Source of the DNA: Methylobacterium radiodurans
Lineage (GTDB): Bacteria; Pseudomonadota; Alphaproteobacteria; Rhizobiales; Beijerinckiaceae
Reading direction: 5' to 3'
Length of the DNA: 64,000 nucleotides
Assembly: GCF_003173735.1 (NCBI RefSeq)
Contig: NZ_CP029551.1
Coordinates: 499,001 to 563,000, forward strand
The position numbers were made by a program, and so were the translations under genes. A model generated the notes under the pieces. It was given only the letters and a program-made list of their open reading frames with translations. It was not told where the DNA came from and searched no databases. Shown here one piece after another: positions 1-8,634 of this stretch. The stretch's first letter is position 1; the number at the start of each line of letters is the position of its first letter.

Positions 1-93
1 GCCCGTCCCGTGGGCCGCCGCCGCGGAGGCCGCGACGCCGAGCCCGCCCGCCAGCGCGGCGAGCGCCACGATCAGGCGGTCTGCGAGGCTCAC
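1..93 (-). CDS. DUF423-like small membrane protein, N-terminal fragment (runs off left edge)
   Basis: Only the first 31 codons are inside the window. A GTG start at 93 overlaps the engB stop codon in a GTGA arrangement, so it is translationally coupled to engB. The visible residues form a hydrophobic Ala/Leu/Gly segment ([16 protein letters not shown]) followed by an alanine run and HG. That resembles the first membrane helix of DUF423 proteins, which usually continue into a G-A-H-G motif. DUF423 members are small multi-helix membrane proteins of unknown function. The family call is tentative because most of the protein is missing. Confidence 0.5.
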   Translation of the reverse strand, partial: MSLADRLIVALAALAGGLGVAASAAAAHGTG

Positions 94-746
94 GCGGCGC
101 GCTCCGAGAGCAGGCGGGCGATCGCCGCGCGCAGCTCCGGCACGCCGCTGTCGTCGCGGCTCGAGGTCAGGATGACCTGCGGGAAGGCCGCCGGGCGGCG
201 GGCGAGCGCGGCCTCGATGCCCGCGAGCCGGCTCGCGACCTCGGATTTCTTCAAGGCATCCGCCTTGGTCAGCACGATCTGGTAGCTCACCGCGGCCTTG
301 TCGAGGCCGTCGAGCACGTCGGTGTCGAGGCTCTTCAGGCCGTGCCGGGCGTCGATCAGCACGAAGACGCGGGCGAGGTTGGCCCGGCCCTTGAGGTAGT
401 CGTGGATCAGCCGGGTCCAGGCCTCGACCTTCGCCTTCTCGACCGCGGCGTAGCCGTAGCCCGGCATGTCGACGAGGCTGAGCCGCGGGCCGACCTTGAA
501 GAAGTTCAGCTGCTGCGTCCGGCCCGGCGTGTGCGAGGTGCGCGCCAGGGTGTTGCGGCCGGTGAGCGCGTTGATCAGGCTCGACTTACCGACGTTCGAG
601 CGGCCCGCGAAGGCGATCTCGACATCCTCCATCGGCGGCAGCCGGTCAAGGGTCTGGGCGGCCGCGTAGAAATCGGCACTGCCCGCGAACAGCAGGCGGC
701 CGGCCTCGACGAGGCCGGCCTCCTTGTCATCGTCCGTCTGGGTCAC
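90..746 (-). CDS. engB: Ribosome-biogenesis GTPase EngB (YihA/YsxC)
   Basis: A 218-residue TRAFAC-class GTPase needed for maturation of the large ribosomal subunit in the cytoplasm. The P-loop GRSNVGKS lies at residues 48-55, the switch Thr region follows in [12 protein letters not shown], the G3 motif is DMPGYGYA at about 93, and the G4 motif is LTKAD. These are the signature elements of the EngB branch, and the length is typical. It sits 42 bp downstream of yidC and overlaps the next gene by 4 bases, so it is probably the fourth gene of an rpmH-rnpA-yidC-engB unit. Start taken as the ATG at 746. Confidence 0.96.
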   Translation of the reverse strand: MTQTDDDKEAGLVEAGRLLFAGSADFYAAAQTLDRLPPMEDVEIAFAGRSNVGKSSLINALTGRNTLARTSHTPGRTQQLNFFKVGPRLSLVDMPGYGYAAVEKAKVEAWTRLIHDYLKGRANLARVFVLIDARHGLKSLDTDVLDGLDKAAVSYQIVLTKADALKKSEVASRLAGIEAALARRPAAFPQVILTSSRDDSGVPELRAAIARLLSERAA

Positions 747-788
747 GAAGCGTGTCTCAGCTCTTGGTGTGTCTCAGCTCTTGGCGGG

Positions 789-2636
789 TCAGCTCTTGGC
801 GGCGGCGCTCTTCGACGCGCCGCGACGGAACGTGCCCCTGAGGTTGTCCCACAGCTCCACCTTCACGCCGTTGCGGCGCATGATGACGTATTGCTGGATC
901 ACCGAGAGGGTGTTGTTCCAGGCCCAGTAGATCACCAGACCCGCCGGGAACGAGCCGAGCATGAAAGTGAAGATGATCGGCATGAAGGTGAAGACCTGCG
1001 CCTGGACCGGGTCCGGCGGCGCGGGATTCATCTTCATCTGCACGAACATCGTGATGCCCATGATGATCGGCCAGATGCCGAGGTGCACGATGTCGGGCGC
1101 CGCGAACGGCAGCAGGCCGAACAGGTTGAGGATGCTGGTCGGATCGGGCGCGGCCAGATCCTGGATCCAGCCGAAGAAGGGCGCGTGCCGCATCTCGATA
1201 GTGATGAACAGCACCTTGTAGAGCGCGAAGAAGACCGGGATCTGGATCAGCACCGGCCAGCAGCCGGCGACCGGATTGATCTTCTCCTTCTTGTACAGCT
1301 CCATCATCGCCTGTTGCTGCTTCATCTTATCGTCTTTGTACCGCTCCCGGATGGAGGTCATCTCGGGCTGCACGGCCTTCATCTTGGCCATGGAGACGTA
1401 GGAGCGGTTGGCGATGGGCAGGAAGAAGAGCTTCAGGATCGCCGTCACGACGAGGATCGAGACGCCGAAATTGCCGAACAGGTGATAGAAGAAGTCCAGC
1501 GCCCGGAACATCGGCTTGGTGATGAAGTGGAACCAGCCCCAGTCGATCATCAGATCGAACTGCTTGATGCCGAGGTTCTTCTCGTAGGCGTTGATGGTGT
1601 TGACCTCCTTGGCGCCCGCGAACAGGCGCTGAGTCGAGGCCACGGTGGCGCCGGGCTCGACGCTGCGGCCGTCGGCGCGCACGCTGGCCTGATAGACCTG
1701 GGTGCGGCCGTCCGTGCGCTCGGTGAAGGCACCCGTGTAGGGGGTCTGCTGGTCCGGGATCGCGGCCGCGGCCCAGTACTTGTCGGTGATGCCGACGAAG
1801 CCGCCGGTCACGTTCTGCCACGCCTTGCCCTTGGTGTTGGCGCCGCCGTAGGCGCCCTCCTTGGCGAGGTGGTCGTAGGTGTATTCCTGCAGGCCGTCGT
1901 TGCCGAGGACGCCGATCATGCCCTCGTGCAGGACGTAGTATCCCTGCGTGTGCGGCTTACCCCAGCGCGAGACGAGGCTGTAGGGAAAGAGCGTCACCGC
2001 GCCCGAGCCCTTGTTCTCGACCTCGTCGCGGACCGTGAACATGAACTTGTCGTCGACCGCCAGGATACGGCGGAAGACGAGGCCGGCGCCGTTGTCCCAG
2101 CTCAGCGTGATCGGCATGCCGGGCGAGAGCGTCTCGCCGCTCGCCGTCCAGAGCGTGTCGTTGGTGGGCAGCGGGCCGGCGTTCTGGCCGACCCAGCCGA
2201 ACTCGGCGTAGTACGGCGTCTCGGTGCCGGCGGGCGAGAACAGCACGATCTCCGGGCTCTTGTCGCTCACCGTCTCGTGGTAGCCCTTGAGCTTCACGTC
2301 GTCGATGCGGCCGCCCTTGAGCGCGACCGAGCCCGACAGCGCCGGGGTCTCGATGCGGATGCGGGGCGAGCGGGCGAGCACCGCGTCGCGCGGCTCGGGG
2401 GAGGACGGGTTCGTGCCGGGCACGGGCGCGGCCGGGCCGCCCTCCTTCGGCGCGGGCGAGGGCACGCCGTCCGGGCTCACGCCCGGAGGTTGCGCCTGCG
2501 TCTGCGCCTGCTGGTTCTGCAGCGCGGCCTGCCGCTGCTGCTCGACCCGCGGCGCGGCGACGAAGTAGTTCCAGCCGAGGAGCACGACGAGCGACAGGGC
2601 GATCGCCACGATCATGTTCGTCTTGTCATTGCCCAT
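789..2636 (-). CDS. yidC: Membrane protein insertase YidC
   Basis: A 615-residue Oxa1/YidC-family insertase that integrates and folds inner-membrane proteins with or without SecYEG. The N-terminus [20 protein letters not shown] is the usual first helix. A Pro/Gln/Ala-rich linker and the periplasmic P1 beta-domain (about 90-360) follow, then the conserved helices with the family features [19 protein letters not shown] segment, [20 protein letters not shown] and the C-terminal basic tail. The ATG at 2636 is preferred over an in-frame GTG at 2645 because the MGN-K start is typical of the family. It overlaps the rnpA stop by about 10 bases, as in many alphaproteobacteria. Confidence 0.97.
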   Translation of the reverse strand: MGNDKTNMIVAIALSLVVLLGWNYFVAAPRVEQQRQAALQNQQAQTQAQPPGVSPDGVPSPAPKEGGPAAPVPGTNPSSPEPRDAVLARSPRIRIETPALSGSVALKGGRIDDVKLKGYHETVSDKSPEIVLFSPAGTETPYYAEFGWVGQNAGPLPTNDTLWTASGETLSPGMPITLSWDNGAGLVFRRILAVDDKFMFTVRDEVENKGSGAVTLFPYSLVSRWGKPHTQGYYVLHEGMIGVLGNDGLQEYTYDHLAKEGAYGGANTKGKAWQNVTGGFVGITDKYWAAAAIPDQQTPYTGAFTERTDGRTQVYQASVRADGRSVEPGATVASTQRLFAGAKEVNTINAYEKNLGIKQFDLMIDWGWFHFITKPMFRALDFFYHLFGNFGVSILVVTAILKLFFLPIANRSYVSMAKMKAVQPEMTSIRERYKDDKMKQQQAMMELYKKEKINPVAGCWPVLIQIPVFFALYKVLFITIEMRHAPFFGWIQDLAAPDPTSILNLFGLLPFAAPDIVHLGIWPIIMGITMFVQMKMNPAPPDPVQAQVFTFMPIIFTFMLGSFPAGLVIYWAWNNTLSVIQQYVIMRRNGVKVELWDNLRGTFRRGASKSAAAKS

Positions 2637-3138
2637 CTGGGACACCGCCGCACGCGTTCGGAAGGGGTTGCGGGAGAGACGCGGCCGGAGCGGGTGAACC
2701 CGCCGCGCGACCGTGAGGTGTGGGTTGATTCGGCTGAGCGCCAGAGCCCGGGCGCTTACCCGATCGACGCGGGCGCGCGTCGGGTCCGCGCGGCTTGACC
2801 ACCGCGGAGACGGCGCGGCGCAGGTCGTCCTTCAAGGTGTCGAAGGCGGCGTCGAGCGCCGGGCGCCGGGCGATCAGCACGACGTCGGCCCGGACTGTGG
2901 GCAGATCGGCCGCCACCGCCGCCACGGCCGCGCGCAGGCGCCGCCGGATGCGGTTGCGCTCCGTGGCGTGCCCGACGCGCTTGGTGATGGTGAAGCCGAC
3001 GCGCAGAGCCTTCGGGTCGTCAGGGTCCGCGGCGTCGCGCAGTCGTCCCTGCCCGGTCATGCGCTCGGTATGGAAGCGGCGCCCGTCGGCCGCCGCCAGG
3101 AAATCGGGCCGCCGCCTGAGCCGCTCGATCGTCGACAT
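2626..3138 (-). CDS. rnpA: Ribonuclease P protein component
   Basis: RnpA binds the catalytic RNA of RNase P and assists 5' processing of tRNAs. The RNR motif region ([12 protein letters not shown]) and the central [10 protein letters not shown] strand are clear. The start at the ATG giving [13 protein letters not shown] matches family N-termini; a GTG 39 bases upstream (3177) is in frame and cannot be excluded. With 170 residues the protein is longer than the usual 110-130, because of a low-complexity Pro/Gly/Ala/Arg tail after the fold. The tail overlaps the start of yidC. It lies directly downstream of rpmH. Confidence 0.93.
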   Translation of the reverse strand: MSTIERLRRRPDFLAAADGRRFHTERMTGQGRLRDAADPDDPKALRVGFTITKRVGHATERNRIRRRLRAAVAAVAADLPTVRADVVLIARRPALDAAFDTLKDDLRRAVSAVVKPRGPDARPRRSGKRPGSGAQPNQPTPHGRAAGSPAPAASLPQPLPNACGGVPDGQ

Positions 3139-3205
3139 CGCCGATCCGACCCCGCTGGCCTCGATGGTCGCGGGCACCCGGGCGGGTGCCGCGAGGGGGT
3201 CCGCC

Positions 3206-3340
3206 TTACGCGGACAGGCGCTTGCGGCCGTGGGCGCGACGGCGCGCGATCACCTTGCGGCCGCCGGCGGTCGCCATGCGGGCGCGGAAGCCGTGACGGC
3301 GCTTACGGACGAGCTTGCTCGGCTGGTAGGTTCTCTTCAT
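3206..3340 (-). CDS. rpmH: 50S ribosomal protein L34
   Basis: A 44-residue protein beginning [20 protein letters not shown] and ending HGRKRLSA, essentially the universal L34 pattern. It is a highly basic component of the large ribosomal subunit. The ATG at 3340 is fixed by the family N-terminus; the reading frame stays open upstream, but those codons are not part of L34. It is the first clear gene of the conserved rpmH-rnpA-yidC-engB run. Confidence 0.98.
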   Translation of the reverse strand: MKRTYQPSKLVRKRRHGFRARMATAGGRKVIARRRAHGRKRLSA

Positions 3341-3520
3341 GGCGATGCCTTCAGGGTCGAGGCGCGTTCGCGGACGGCTGCTGCCGTGTGCCCGACCTTC
3401 ACGCGTCCTGGAGAGTGTCTGCAAACGCGAAGGGCGCCCGAACAGGGCGCCTCCACGCGACTGGCGGGCTTATGGCGGAAGGGTGCGGCGAAGTCAACGT
3501 TTCGCGGCGCGCTGCCGGCC

Positions 3521-3775
3521 TCAGGCGCGGCGGCGGCACAGGTCGACCGGTCCGGCGCGGCGGTCATCGACCTCGGGCGATCCGGCCCGGATGTCGCGGA
3601 TCCGGCGCCCGGCGGCGGCAGGGCTCTCGCGCCGGCTGAGAAGCACGGCGCAGGCAAGCGTGCTCAGGCTGGCCACGAGCGGCGCCAGGACAAGGACCCT
3701 GGCGCCGAGCTGGCTCCAGCCGAGGCCGATCGTGACGACGCCGCTGGGCAGGGCGACCGCAGTGAGGTGAGACAT
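3521..3775 (-). CDS. Possible small membrane protein, unrecognised
   Basis: A possible 84-residue protein. Residues 3-47 are rich in Val, Leu, Ala and Gly (for example VLVLAPLVASLSTLACAVLL), consistent with one or two membrane helices, followed by an Arg-rich cytoplasmic-like tail. I do not recognise a family. No convincing ribosome-binding site precedes the ATG. The frame occupies part of the 0.67-kb space between apt and rpmH and has the same strand as rpmH, so it might be the first gene of that unit. It could equally be chance in GC-rich DNA. Confidence 0.33.
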   Translation of the reverse strand: MSHLTAVALPSGVVTIGLGWSQLGARVLVLAPLVASLSTLACAVLLSRRESPAAAGRRIRDIRAGSPEVDDRRAGPVDLCRRRA

Positions 3776-4009
3776 CGAACCGAACCCGCAGCGCGCGCCC
3801 CAATCTCCGCGCGCCAGCGGAAGAGATGAAAAGCCTCTGTTAAATTCTCAAACCTGTCAAACTGCGCATACCCCGGCAGGTTATCGATTCCGAGCTGGAA
3901 GAGAACTCAACTCAACAACCTCGGGTGGCAATTCCGTCTCGCAACCTGCGAAGCGACGACGCGCCGCCGGCCCCGCGCCGGAGCCCTGCGGGAAATGGTC
4001 AGGCGTTCC
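3776..4009. promoter_or_regulatory. Lower-GC spacer between apt and the rpmH group
   Basis: This spacer is visibly AT-richer than the flanking coding DNA (TTAAATTCTCAAACC near 3840 and AACTCAACTCAACAACC near 3905), as expected of a promoter region. On the minus strand a TTGACA hexamer lies at 3855-3860, but no good -10 follows at standard spacing. No gene is visible. It is the most likely site for the promoter driving the minus-strand rpmH-rnpA-yidC-engB unit and lies beyond the 3' end of apt. Confidence 0.35.
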
Positions 4010-4555
4010 TCAATGCCCCTCGAACTCCATCAGGGTTCGGACCGGCACGCCGAGGTCGCGCAGGCGCTGCCCCCCCCCGATCTCCGGCAGGTCGATGACG
4101 AAGCACGCGGCCACGATCTCGGCGCCCATGCCGCGCAGCAGGTTGATCGCCGCAGTCGCGGTGCCGCCGGTCGCGATGAGGTCGTCCACAAGCAGCACCC
4201 GGTCGCCGGGCTTCACGGCGTCGACGTGGATCTCGATCTCGTCGGTGCCGTATTCCAGCGCGTAGGCCATCGAGACGGTCTTGTGCGGGAGCTTGCCCCG
4301 CTTGCGGATCGGCACGAAGCCCGAGGAGAGCTGGTGGGCGACCGCGCCCCCCAGGATGAAGCCGCGTGCCTCGATGCCCGCGACCTGATCGATGCGCCCG
4401 CCTGCGAAGGGATGGACCAGCGAATCGACGGCCCGGCGGAAGGAGCGCGGATCGCTGAGCAGCGTCGTGATGTCCCGGAAGATGATGCCGGGCTTCGGAT
4501 AGTCCGGAATCGAGCGGATCGAGTCCTTCAGCGCGGCGTGGCGGCGGGCTTCCAT
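4010..4555 (-). CDS. apt: Adenine phosphoribosyltransferase
   Basis: A 181-residue purine-salvage enzyme converting adenine and PRPP to AMP and pyrophosphate. The PRPP-binding loop is [13 protein letters not shown] (about 123-135), and [13 protein letters not shown] and the N-terminal [15 protein letters not shown] segment are diagnostic of Apt. The ATG at 4555 is chosen over an upstream in-frame start at 4600 because the family begins close to this point and a GAGGAG sequence precedes it. The gene contains a run of nine C (plus strand, 4070-4078) encoding three glycines near the C-terminus. Cytoplasmic, monocistronic in appearance. Confidence 0.96.
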   Translation of the reverse strand: MEARRHAALKDSIRSIPDYPKPGIIFRDITTLLSDPRSFRRAVDSLVHPFAGGRIDQVAGIEARGFILGGAVAHQLSSGFVPIRKRGKLPHKTVSMAYALEYGTDEIEIHVDAVKPGDRVLLVDDLIATGGTATAAINLLRGMGAEIVAACFVIDLPEIGGGQRLRDLGVPVRTLMEFEGH

Positions 4556-4636
4556 GGGGCGAGGACTCTCCTCAAGGCATCCTGTTGCGGCGACGGCCAT
4601 AGAGCAGACCGCGCCGGCTGGCGAATCGGAGAGCGC

Positions 4637-5431
4637 TCAGCCCTGAGCCTTGCGCAGGATGGTGAGCAACTCGCGCTGGAGCGTCTCGTTGCCGGCGCAG
4701 ACAGAGCGGGAGGCGAGCGGCTCGGCCGCCCCGTCCGCCGCGGTGACGAAGCCGCCGGCCTCGCGCACCAGGATCACGCCGGCCGCGAAATCGTAGGTCT
4801 GGAGGTCGCGCTCCCAGTAGGCGTCGAGGCGCCCGCAGGCCACGTAGGCGAGGTCGAGCGCCGCCGAGCCCATGCGGCGGGTGCCGCCCGAGACCGCCAT
4901 CACGGCCGCGATCTCGCGCAGGAGCCGCGGATGGTTACCGCGCCCGAGATAGGGCGTGCCGTAGCCCACGAGTCCGTCCGCCATGTCGATGCGGCCCGAG
5001 ACGCGCAGGCGCCGGTTGTTGAGGTAAGCGCCCTTGCCGCGCTCGGCCACGAACAGCTCGTCCTTGACCGGATCGTAGATCACGCCGGCCACGATCTGGC
5101 CCTCGCGCTCCAGCCCCACCGAGATCGCGAAATGCGGGATGCCGTGCAGGAAGTTCGAGGTGCCGTCGAGCGGATCGACGTGCCAGGTGTGGCTCTTGTC
5201 GGTGCCCTCGATCAGCCCGTTCTCCTCCAGAACCAGGCTGTAGCCGGGGCGCGCCTTCATCAGGGCGTCGCGCAGGACCTCCTCGGCCTTGCGGTCGGCC
5301 GCAGAGACGAAGTCACCGGGCCCCTTGCGCGAGACCTGAAGGTTCTCGACCTCGCCGAAGTCGCGGCGCAGGCCGCGGGAGGCCTTGCGCACGGCATCGA
5401 CCATCACGGTCATCAGGGGAGACGAGATCAT
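4637..5431 (-). CDS. suhB: Inositol monophosphatase family protein (SuhB-like)
   Basis: A 264-residue Mg2+- or Li+-sensitive phosphatase of the IMPase/FBPase fold. The metal-binding motif is WHVDPLDGTSNFLHGIP, preceded by the EENG glutamate region, and the C-terminal second motif is LQTYDFAAGVILVREAGG. SuhB homologues dephosphorylate inositol-1-phosphate, and in E. coli SuhB also acts with the transcription machinery. The exact substrate here is not shown by sequence. The ATG at 5431 is preferred to a TTG at 5452. It is separated from apt by 81 bp on the same strand. Confidence 0.93.
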   Translation of the reverse strand: MISSPLMTVMVDAVRKASRGLRRDFGEVENLQVSRKGPGDFVSAADRKAEEVLRDALMKARPGYSLVLEENGLIEGTDKSHTWHVDPLDGTSNFLHGIPHFAISVGLEREGQIVAGVIYDPVKDELFVAERGKGAYLNNRRLRVSGRIDMADGLVGYGTPYLGRGNHPRLLREIAAVMAVSGGTRRMGSAALDLAYVACGRLDAYWERDLQTYDFAAGVILVREAGGFVTAADGAAEPLASRSVCAGNETLQRELLTILRKAQG

Positions 5432-5510
5432 CGCGGACGTCCGGTTGTGCAAAGAGCGTTGGCCGCCCGTTAAACGCTCACGCGCACGGAATCGAGCCCC
5501 CGGCCCGCAT

Positions 5511-5546
5511 GGGAGCCATCGCGGGAGCCATCGCGGGAGCCATCGC
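5511..5546. repeat. Three perfect tandem copies of a 12-bp unit
   Basis: The unit GGGAGCCATCGC occurs three times head to tail with no mismatch (5511-5522, 5523-5534, 5535-5546). It lies in the 154-bp spacer between suhB and the downstream-facing permease gene, outside any convincing coding sequence. Perfect short tandem repeats of this kind can vary in copy number between strains. Confidence 0.9.
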
Positions 5547-5585
5547 GCGGCCGGAGCGACTTGGAGCGGGCGGGCGGCGCCGGCC

Positions 5586-6779
5586 TCAGCCGTCGGCCGG
5601 CTCGCCCAGCGTGTCCTCCACGTAGAGCTGCTCCAACAGCACCTTGATCACCGCCATCAGGGGCAGCGCCAGGGCGATGCCCCAGAGGCCGAAGATCACG
5701 CCGAGGAGCAGCTGCCCGGCGAAGATCGTGGCCGGCGGGATGTCCAGCGCCCGCTTCTGGATGAAGGGCGTCAGCCCGTAGCTCTCCAGGCACTGCACCG
5801 CGAGGTAGACGCCCATCGCGCCGAGCACCCCGTTGAGGCCCGAGCCGAGGCTCGCCAGCAGGATGATGACGCCCGCCACCAGCGGGCCGATGGTCGGCAC
5901 GAAGGCGAGCAGCCCCGCCTGCAGCCCGAGGATCAGCGCGCCGCCGATCCCCAGGACGGTGAGCCCGGCCCACGTGCAGAGGAAGATCACCGCCATGGTG
6001 AGGAGCTGGCCGAACAGCCAGTGCCGCAGGGTCTCGCCCGCGCCGTCGAGGACGGCCGTGCCCCGCGGGCGCTTGCGCGGCGGCACGAAGCGCAGCAGCC
6101 CGTCGCGGTAGCTGCGGGGATCGGCCGCGAAGGCGAGGCCGAGGAACGCGATCACCGCGACGTTGCCGAGCGCGTTGAACAGGCCCAGCACCACTGTGGC
6201 GGCGGGACCCAGGAAACTGCCAGCATCGGAGATCAGCGAGCCGGAATTCTTCAGGATGCTGCTGGCGAAGCCGCCGAGGCCGCCCTTGCCAGGCTCCCTC
6301 TGGTCCTTGTCGGATCGATCCTGGTCCGCGGCGGCGCCCTCGCCCGGGAACGGCACGTCGATGCCCCGCTGCTGCAGCCAGTCCTTCACGGTGCCCGCCT
6401 GAGCACCGACCGTCTGGCCGAGCTCGCGCCCCTGCTGCGCGATAGTCGCGCCGCCCAGGCCCGCGAAGCCCGCGACCGCGGCGGCCAGCACGAGGCTGGC
6501 GAGCGCGAGCCGCAGACCGCGCGCGATCGGCAGGACGTGGCCGAGGCCGCGCGTCAGCCCGTCGAGGAAGACCCCGAGCAGCATCCCGGCGAAGATCAGG
6601 AGCAGCGTGTCGGCGGCCATCCAGGCGAGCGCCAGGGCGACGCAGAAGCAGACCACGCCGATGCCCGAGAGCGCCAGCGGGCCCGCCCCCCGCCAGGGCC
6701 CGACCGGCCCGCGCAGGGCCTCCGTCCCGTCCTGCGCCATCGTGCTCCGCTCCCGTCGCCCCGTCGTGCCCGCGCTCAT
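5586..6779 (-). CDS. AI-2E / PerM family transporter
   Basis: A 397-residue polytopic inner-membrane protein of the AI-2E (PerM, YdiK, TqsA) family. Paired hydrophobic helices occupy the N-terminal third (GIGVVCFCVALALAWMAADT). A soluble insert follows with the sequence ISDAGSFLGPAATVVLG, and the C-terminal half carries the family segment FVPTIGPLVAGVIILLASLGSG and LLLGVIFGLWGIALALPLMA. Members export small molecules such as AI-2 or exchange cations, so the substrate cannot be given. The ATG at 6779 overlaps the moaE stop as ATGA; a second ATG at 6740 is possible. It is coupled to moaE with no obvious functional link. Confidence 0.88.
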   Translation of the reverse strand: MSAGTTGRRERSTMAQDGTEALRGPVGPWRGAGPLALSGIGVVCFCVALALAWMAADTLLLIFAGMLLGVFLDGLTRGLGHVLPIARGLRLALASLVLAAAVAGFAGLGGATIAQQGRELGQTVGAQAGTVKDWLQQRGIDVPFPGEGAAADQDRSDKDQREPGKGGLGGFASSILKNSGSLISDAGSFLGPAATVVLGLFNALGNVAVIAFLGLAFAADPRSYRDGLLRFVPPRKRPRGTAVLDGAGETLRHWLFGQLLTMAVIFLCTWAGLTVLGIGGALILGLQAGLLAFVPTIGPLVAGVIILLASLGSGLNGVLGAMGVYLAVQCLESYGLTPFIQKRALDIPPATIFAGQLLLGVIFGLWGIALALPLMAVIKVLLEQLYVEDTLGEPADG

Positions 6780-7273
6780 GCCCAGCGCTCCGCCGCCGCG
6801 TCGTCGGCCTCGGTCGCCTCGACCCAGCCGCCCGTGGTGCCGTCGGCGAGATGCTCGCGCTTCCAGAAGGGCGCGCGGGTCTTCAGGTAATCCATCAGGA
6901 AGGTCGCGGCCTCGAAGGCGGCGACCCGGTGGCTCGACGCGGTGATCACCAGCACGATCCCGTCGCCGGGCGCCACGAGCCCGTGCCGGTGCACCACCCG
7001 CACCGCCTGGAGCGGCCAGCGCGCGCGGGCCTCCTCCACCACCCGGCCGATCTCCGCCTCGGCCATGCCCGGATAGTGCTCCAGCTCCAGCCCCTTCAGC
7101 CGCCCGCCCTCGTCCCGGCACAGACCCGTGAAGGTGACGACGGCGCCGGCCCGGCCGCCGTGCTCCGCCTCGACCCGGGCGATCTCGGCGGCCACGCAGA
7201 AGGGCTCGGCCTGGATGCTGACGGGATCGGGCGCGGGATCAGGCAAGAGATCGAGCGGGGGAGACGCAGGCAT
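6776..7273 (-). CDS. moaE: Molybdopterin synthase catalytic subunit MoaE
   Basis: A 165-residue protein that transfers sulfur from the MoaD thiocarboxylate to precursor Z (cPMP) to form molybdopterin. Recognisable elements are GAVVTFTGLCRDE, LELEHYPGMAE, HRHGLVAPGD, ASSHRVAAFEA and the C-terminal KTRAPFWKRE, which carries the catalytic lysine region. The ATG at 7273 is used; GTG at 7279 is two codons earlier. No moaD is adjacent in this window, so the partner must lie elsewhere or upstream. The stop overlaps the next gene's ATG. Confidence 0.96.
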   Translation of the reverse strand: MPASPPLDLLPDPAPDPVSIQAEPFCVAAEIARVEAEHGGRAGAVVTFTGLCRDEGGRLKGLELEHYPGMAEAEIGRVVEEARARWPLQAVRVVHRHGLVAPGDGIVLVITASSHRVAAFEAATFLMDYLKTRAPFWKREHLADGTTGGWVEATEADDAAAERWA

Positions 7274-7441
7274 GCACACTCAACGCGCGGCGGGGGCTGT
7301 CCGGCCCCGAGCCTGACACCCGGGGCGCGGGCGGCTATATGGCACGGCGGGCGCCCCGGTGCAGGCCCGCCGCCCCATCATCTGACGAATCGTTCGCCGC
7401 CGTGGACCGGCCTGCGCGGACCAGCCCGTGAGGACGAGCCC

Positions 7442-8461
7442 GTGAGCCCCGACCTGATCCTGCCCTACGAGGGTGTCCTGCCGGACTTCGCGAGCCGCCC
7501 GGTCTGGTGCGGCCGGGGCAGCACCGTGATCGGCGCCGCGCGGATCGGCGCCCAGGCCTGGATCGGCGACGACGGCGTGATCCGGGCGGACGGGCAGAGC
7601 GTCACGGTGGGCGAGCGCTTCTGGCTCGGGCCGCGCTCGACCGTGCACATCGCGACCTTCACGCACGGCACGGTCTGCGGCGACCGGGTGACGGTGGGGC
7701 GCAACAGCGTGGTCCACGCCTGCACCGTGGGCTCCGACGTGGTGATCGAGGACGACGTGGTGATCCTCGACGGCGCCACGATCGGCGACGGCGTGGTGAT
7801 CGAGGCGGGCACGACCGTGTTCCCGCGCGCGAGCCTCGAATCCGGCTTCGTCTACGGCGGCAGTCCAGCCAAGTCCCGCCGGCCGATCGACCGGGCGGGC
7901 GTCGCCGAGCGGGCCGAGCGCCTGCGCGAATCGATGAGCGACAATCCGCCGAGCCCGGCGCCCGAGCCGCACGAGGCCGACGAGACGGTCTTCGTCGCCC
8001 GCACGGCGCGCCTGCGCGGGCGTGTCGGACTCGGGGCGGGGGCGAGCGTGCTGTTCTCCTGCGCGCTCGACGCCGAGGTCGGCCCGATCGTGGTGGGGGC
8101 CGACACCAACATCCAGGACAACACCGTGATCCGCACCCGCGGCGAGGGCGTGGTGATCGGGCGCGACACCACGATCGGCCACAACGTGCGCGTCAGTGAC
8201 AGCCGCATCGGCGCCCGCTGCCTGATCGGCATCGGCGCCGCGGTCGCGCCCGGCACGGTCATCGCCGACGAGGTGATGCTGGCGGCCGGCGCCACCACGG
8301 ATCCGGGCCAGCTGCTCGAGGGCGGCCACCTCTGGGGCGGCCGGCCGGCGCGCATCCTGGGGCCCCTCGACGCCGAGAAGCGCGCCATGATGGCCCGCAT
8401 CGTCGAGGGCTACTGCCGGCACGGACGGGAGTACCGGGTGGCGCAGGTGGAGGCGGAGTGA
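7442..8461 (+). CDS. Two-domain hexapeptide-repeat protein, tandem gamma-carbonic-anhydrase-like domains
   Basis: A 339-residue protein built from two left-handed beta-helix domains (about 20-145 and 180-305), each resembling a whole gamma-carbonic anhydrase/YrdA chain and ending in a G-G-x-P-A-(K/R) segment. Aligned on YrdA/Cam, domain 1 keeps the first and third zinc histidines (H69, H92) but has R87 at the second. Domain 2 has R231 and S252 at the first and third but keeps the second, H247. The Arg/Asp (VIRAD) and Gln/Asp (NIQD) elements are likewise split between the domains. A GTG start at 7442 is used, with GAGGAC upstream; this start is inferred from where similarity begins. The function could be carbonic anhydrase-like, a metal site, or acyltransferase-like scaffolding. 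Confidence 0.85.
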   Translation: MSPDLILPYEGVLPDFASRPVWCGRGSTVIGAARIGAQAWIGDDGVIRADGQSVTVGERFWLGPRSTVHIATFTHGTVCGDRVTVGRNSVVHACTVGSDVVIEDDVVILDGATIGDGVVIEAGTTVFPRASLESGFVYGGSPAKSRRPIDRAGVAERAERLRESMSDNPPSPAPEPHEADETVFVARTARLRGRVGLGAGASVLFSCALDAEVGPIVVGADTNIQDNTVIRTRGEGVVIGRDTTIGHNVRVSDSRIGARCLIGIGAAVAPGTVIADEVMLAAGATTDPGQLLEGGHLWGGRPARILGPLDAEKRAMMARIVEGYCRHGREYRVAQVEAE

Positions 8462-8634
8462 CCGTGGGAGGCACCACCTGACATCCCCCCGAGCCTGTCA
8501 TCGGGCCTGCCCCCGCGCCTTTCCCCCTGTTGCGGCGCACGCTATGCACGGCCCCGTTCGCGGCATCCGGCTTGCCTGGAGGCCGCCCGGAAGGCCCGTT
8601 GGAGAGGCCTGAGGCTCAGGAAGGCGCTCGGATC

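Noticed and set aside
342..2798. Open frame of over 800 codons on the plus strand opposite engB/yidC
   Set aside because: Its translation is Arg/His/Asp/Val-rich with no family motifs and mirrors the codon bias of the real genes on the other strand, a common artefact in very GC-rich DNA.
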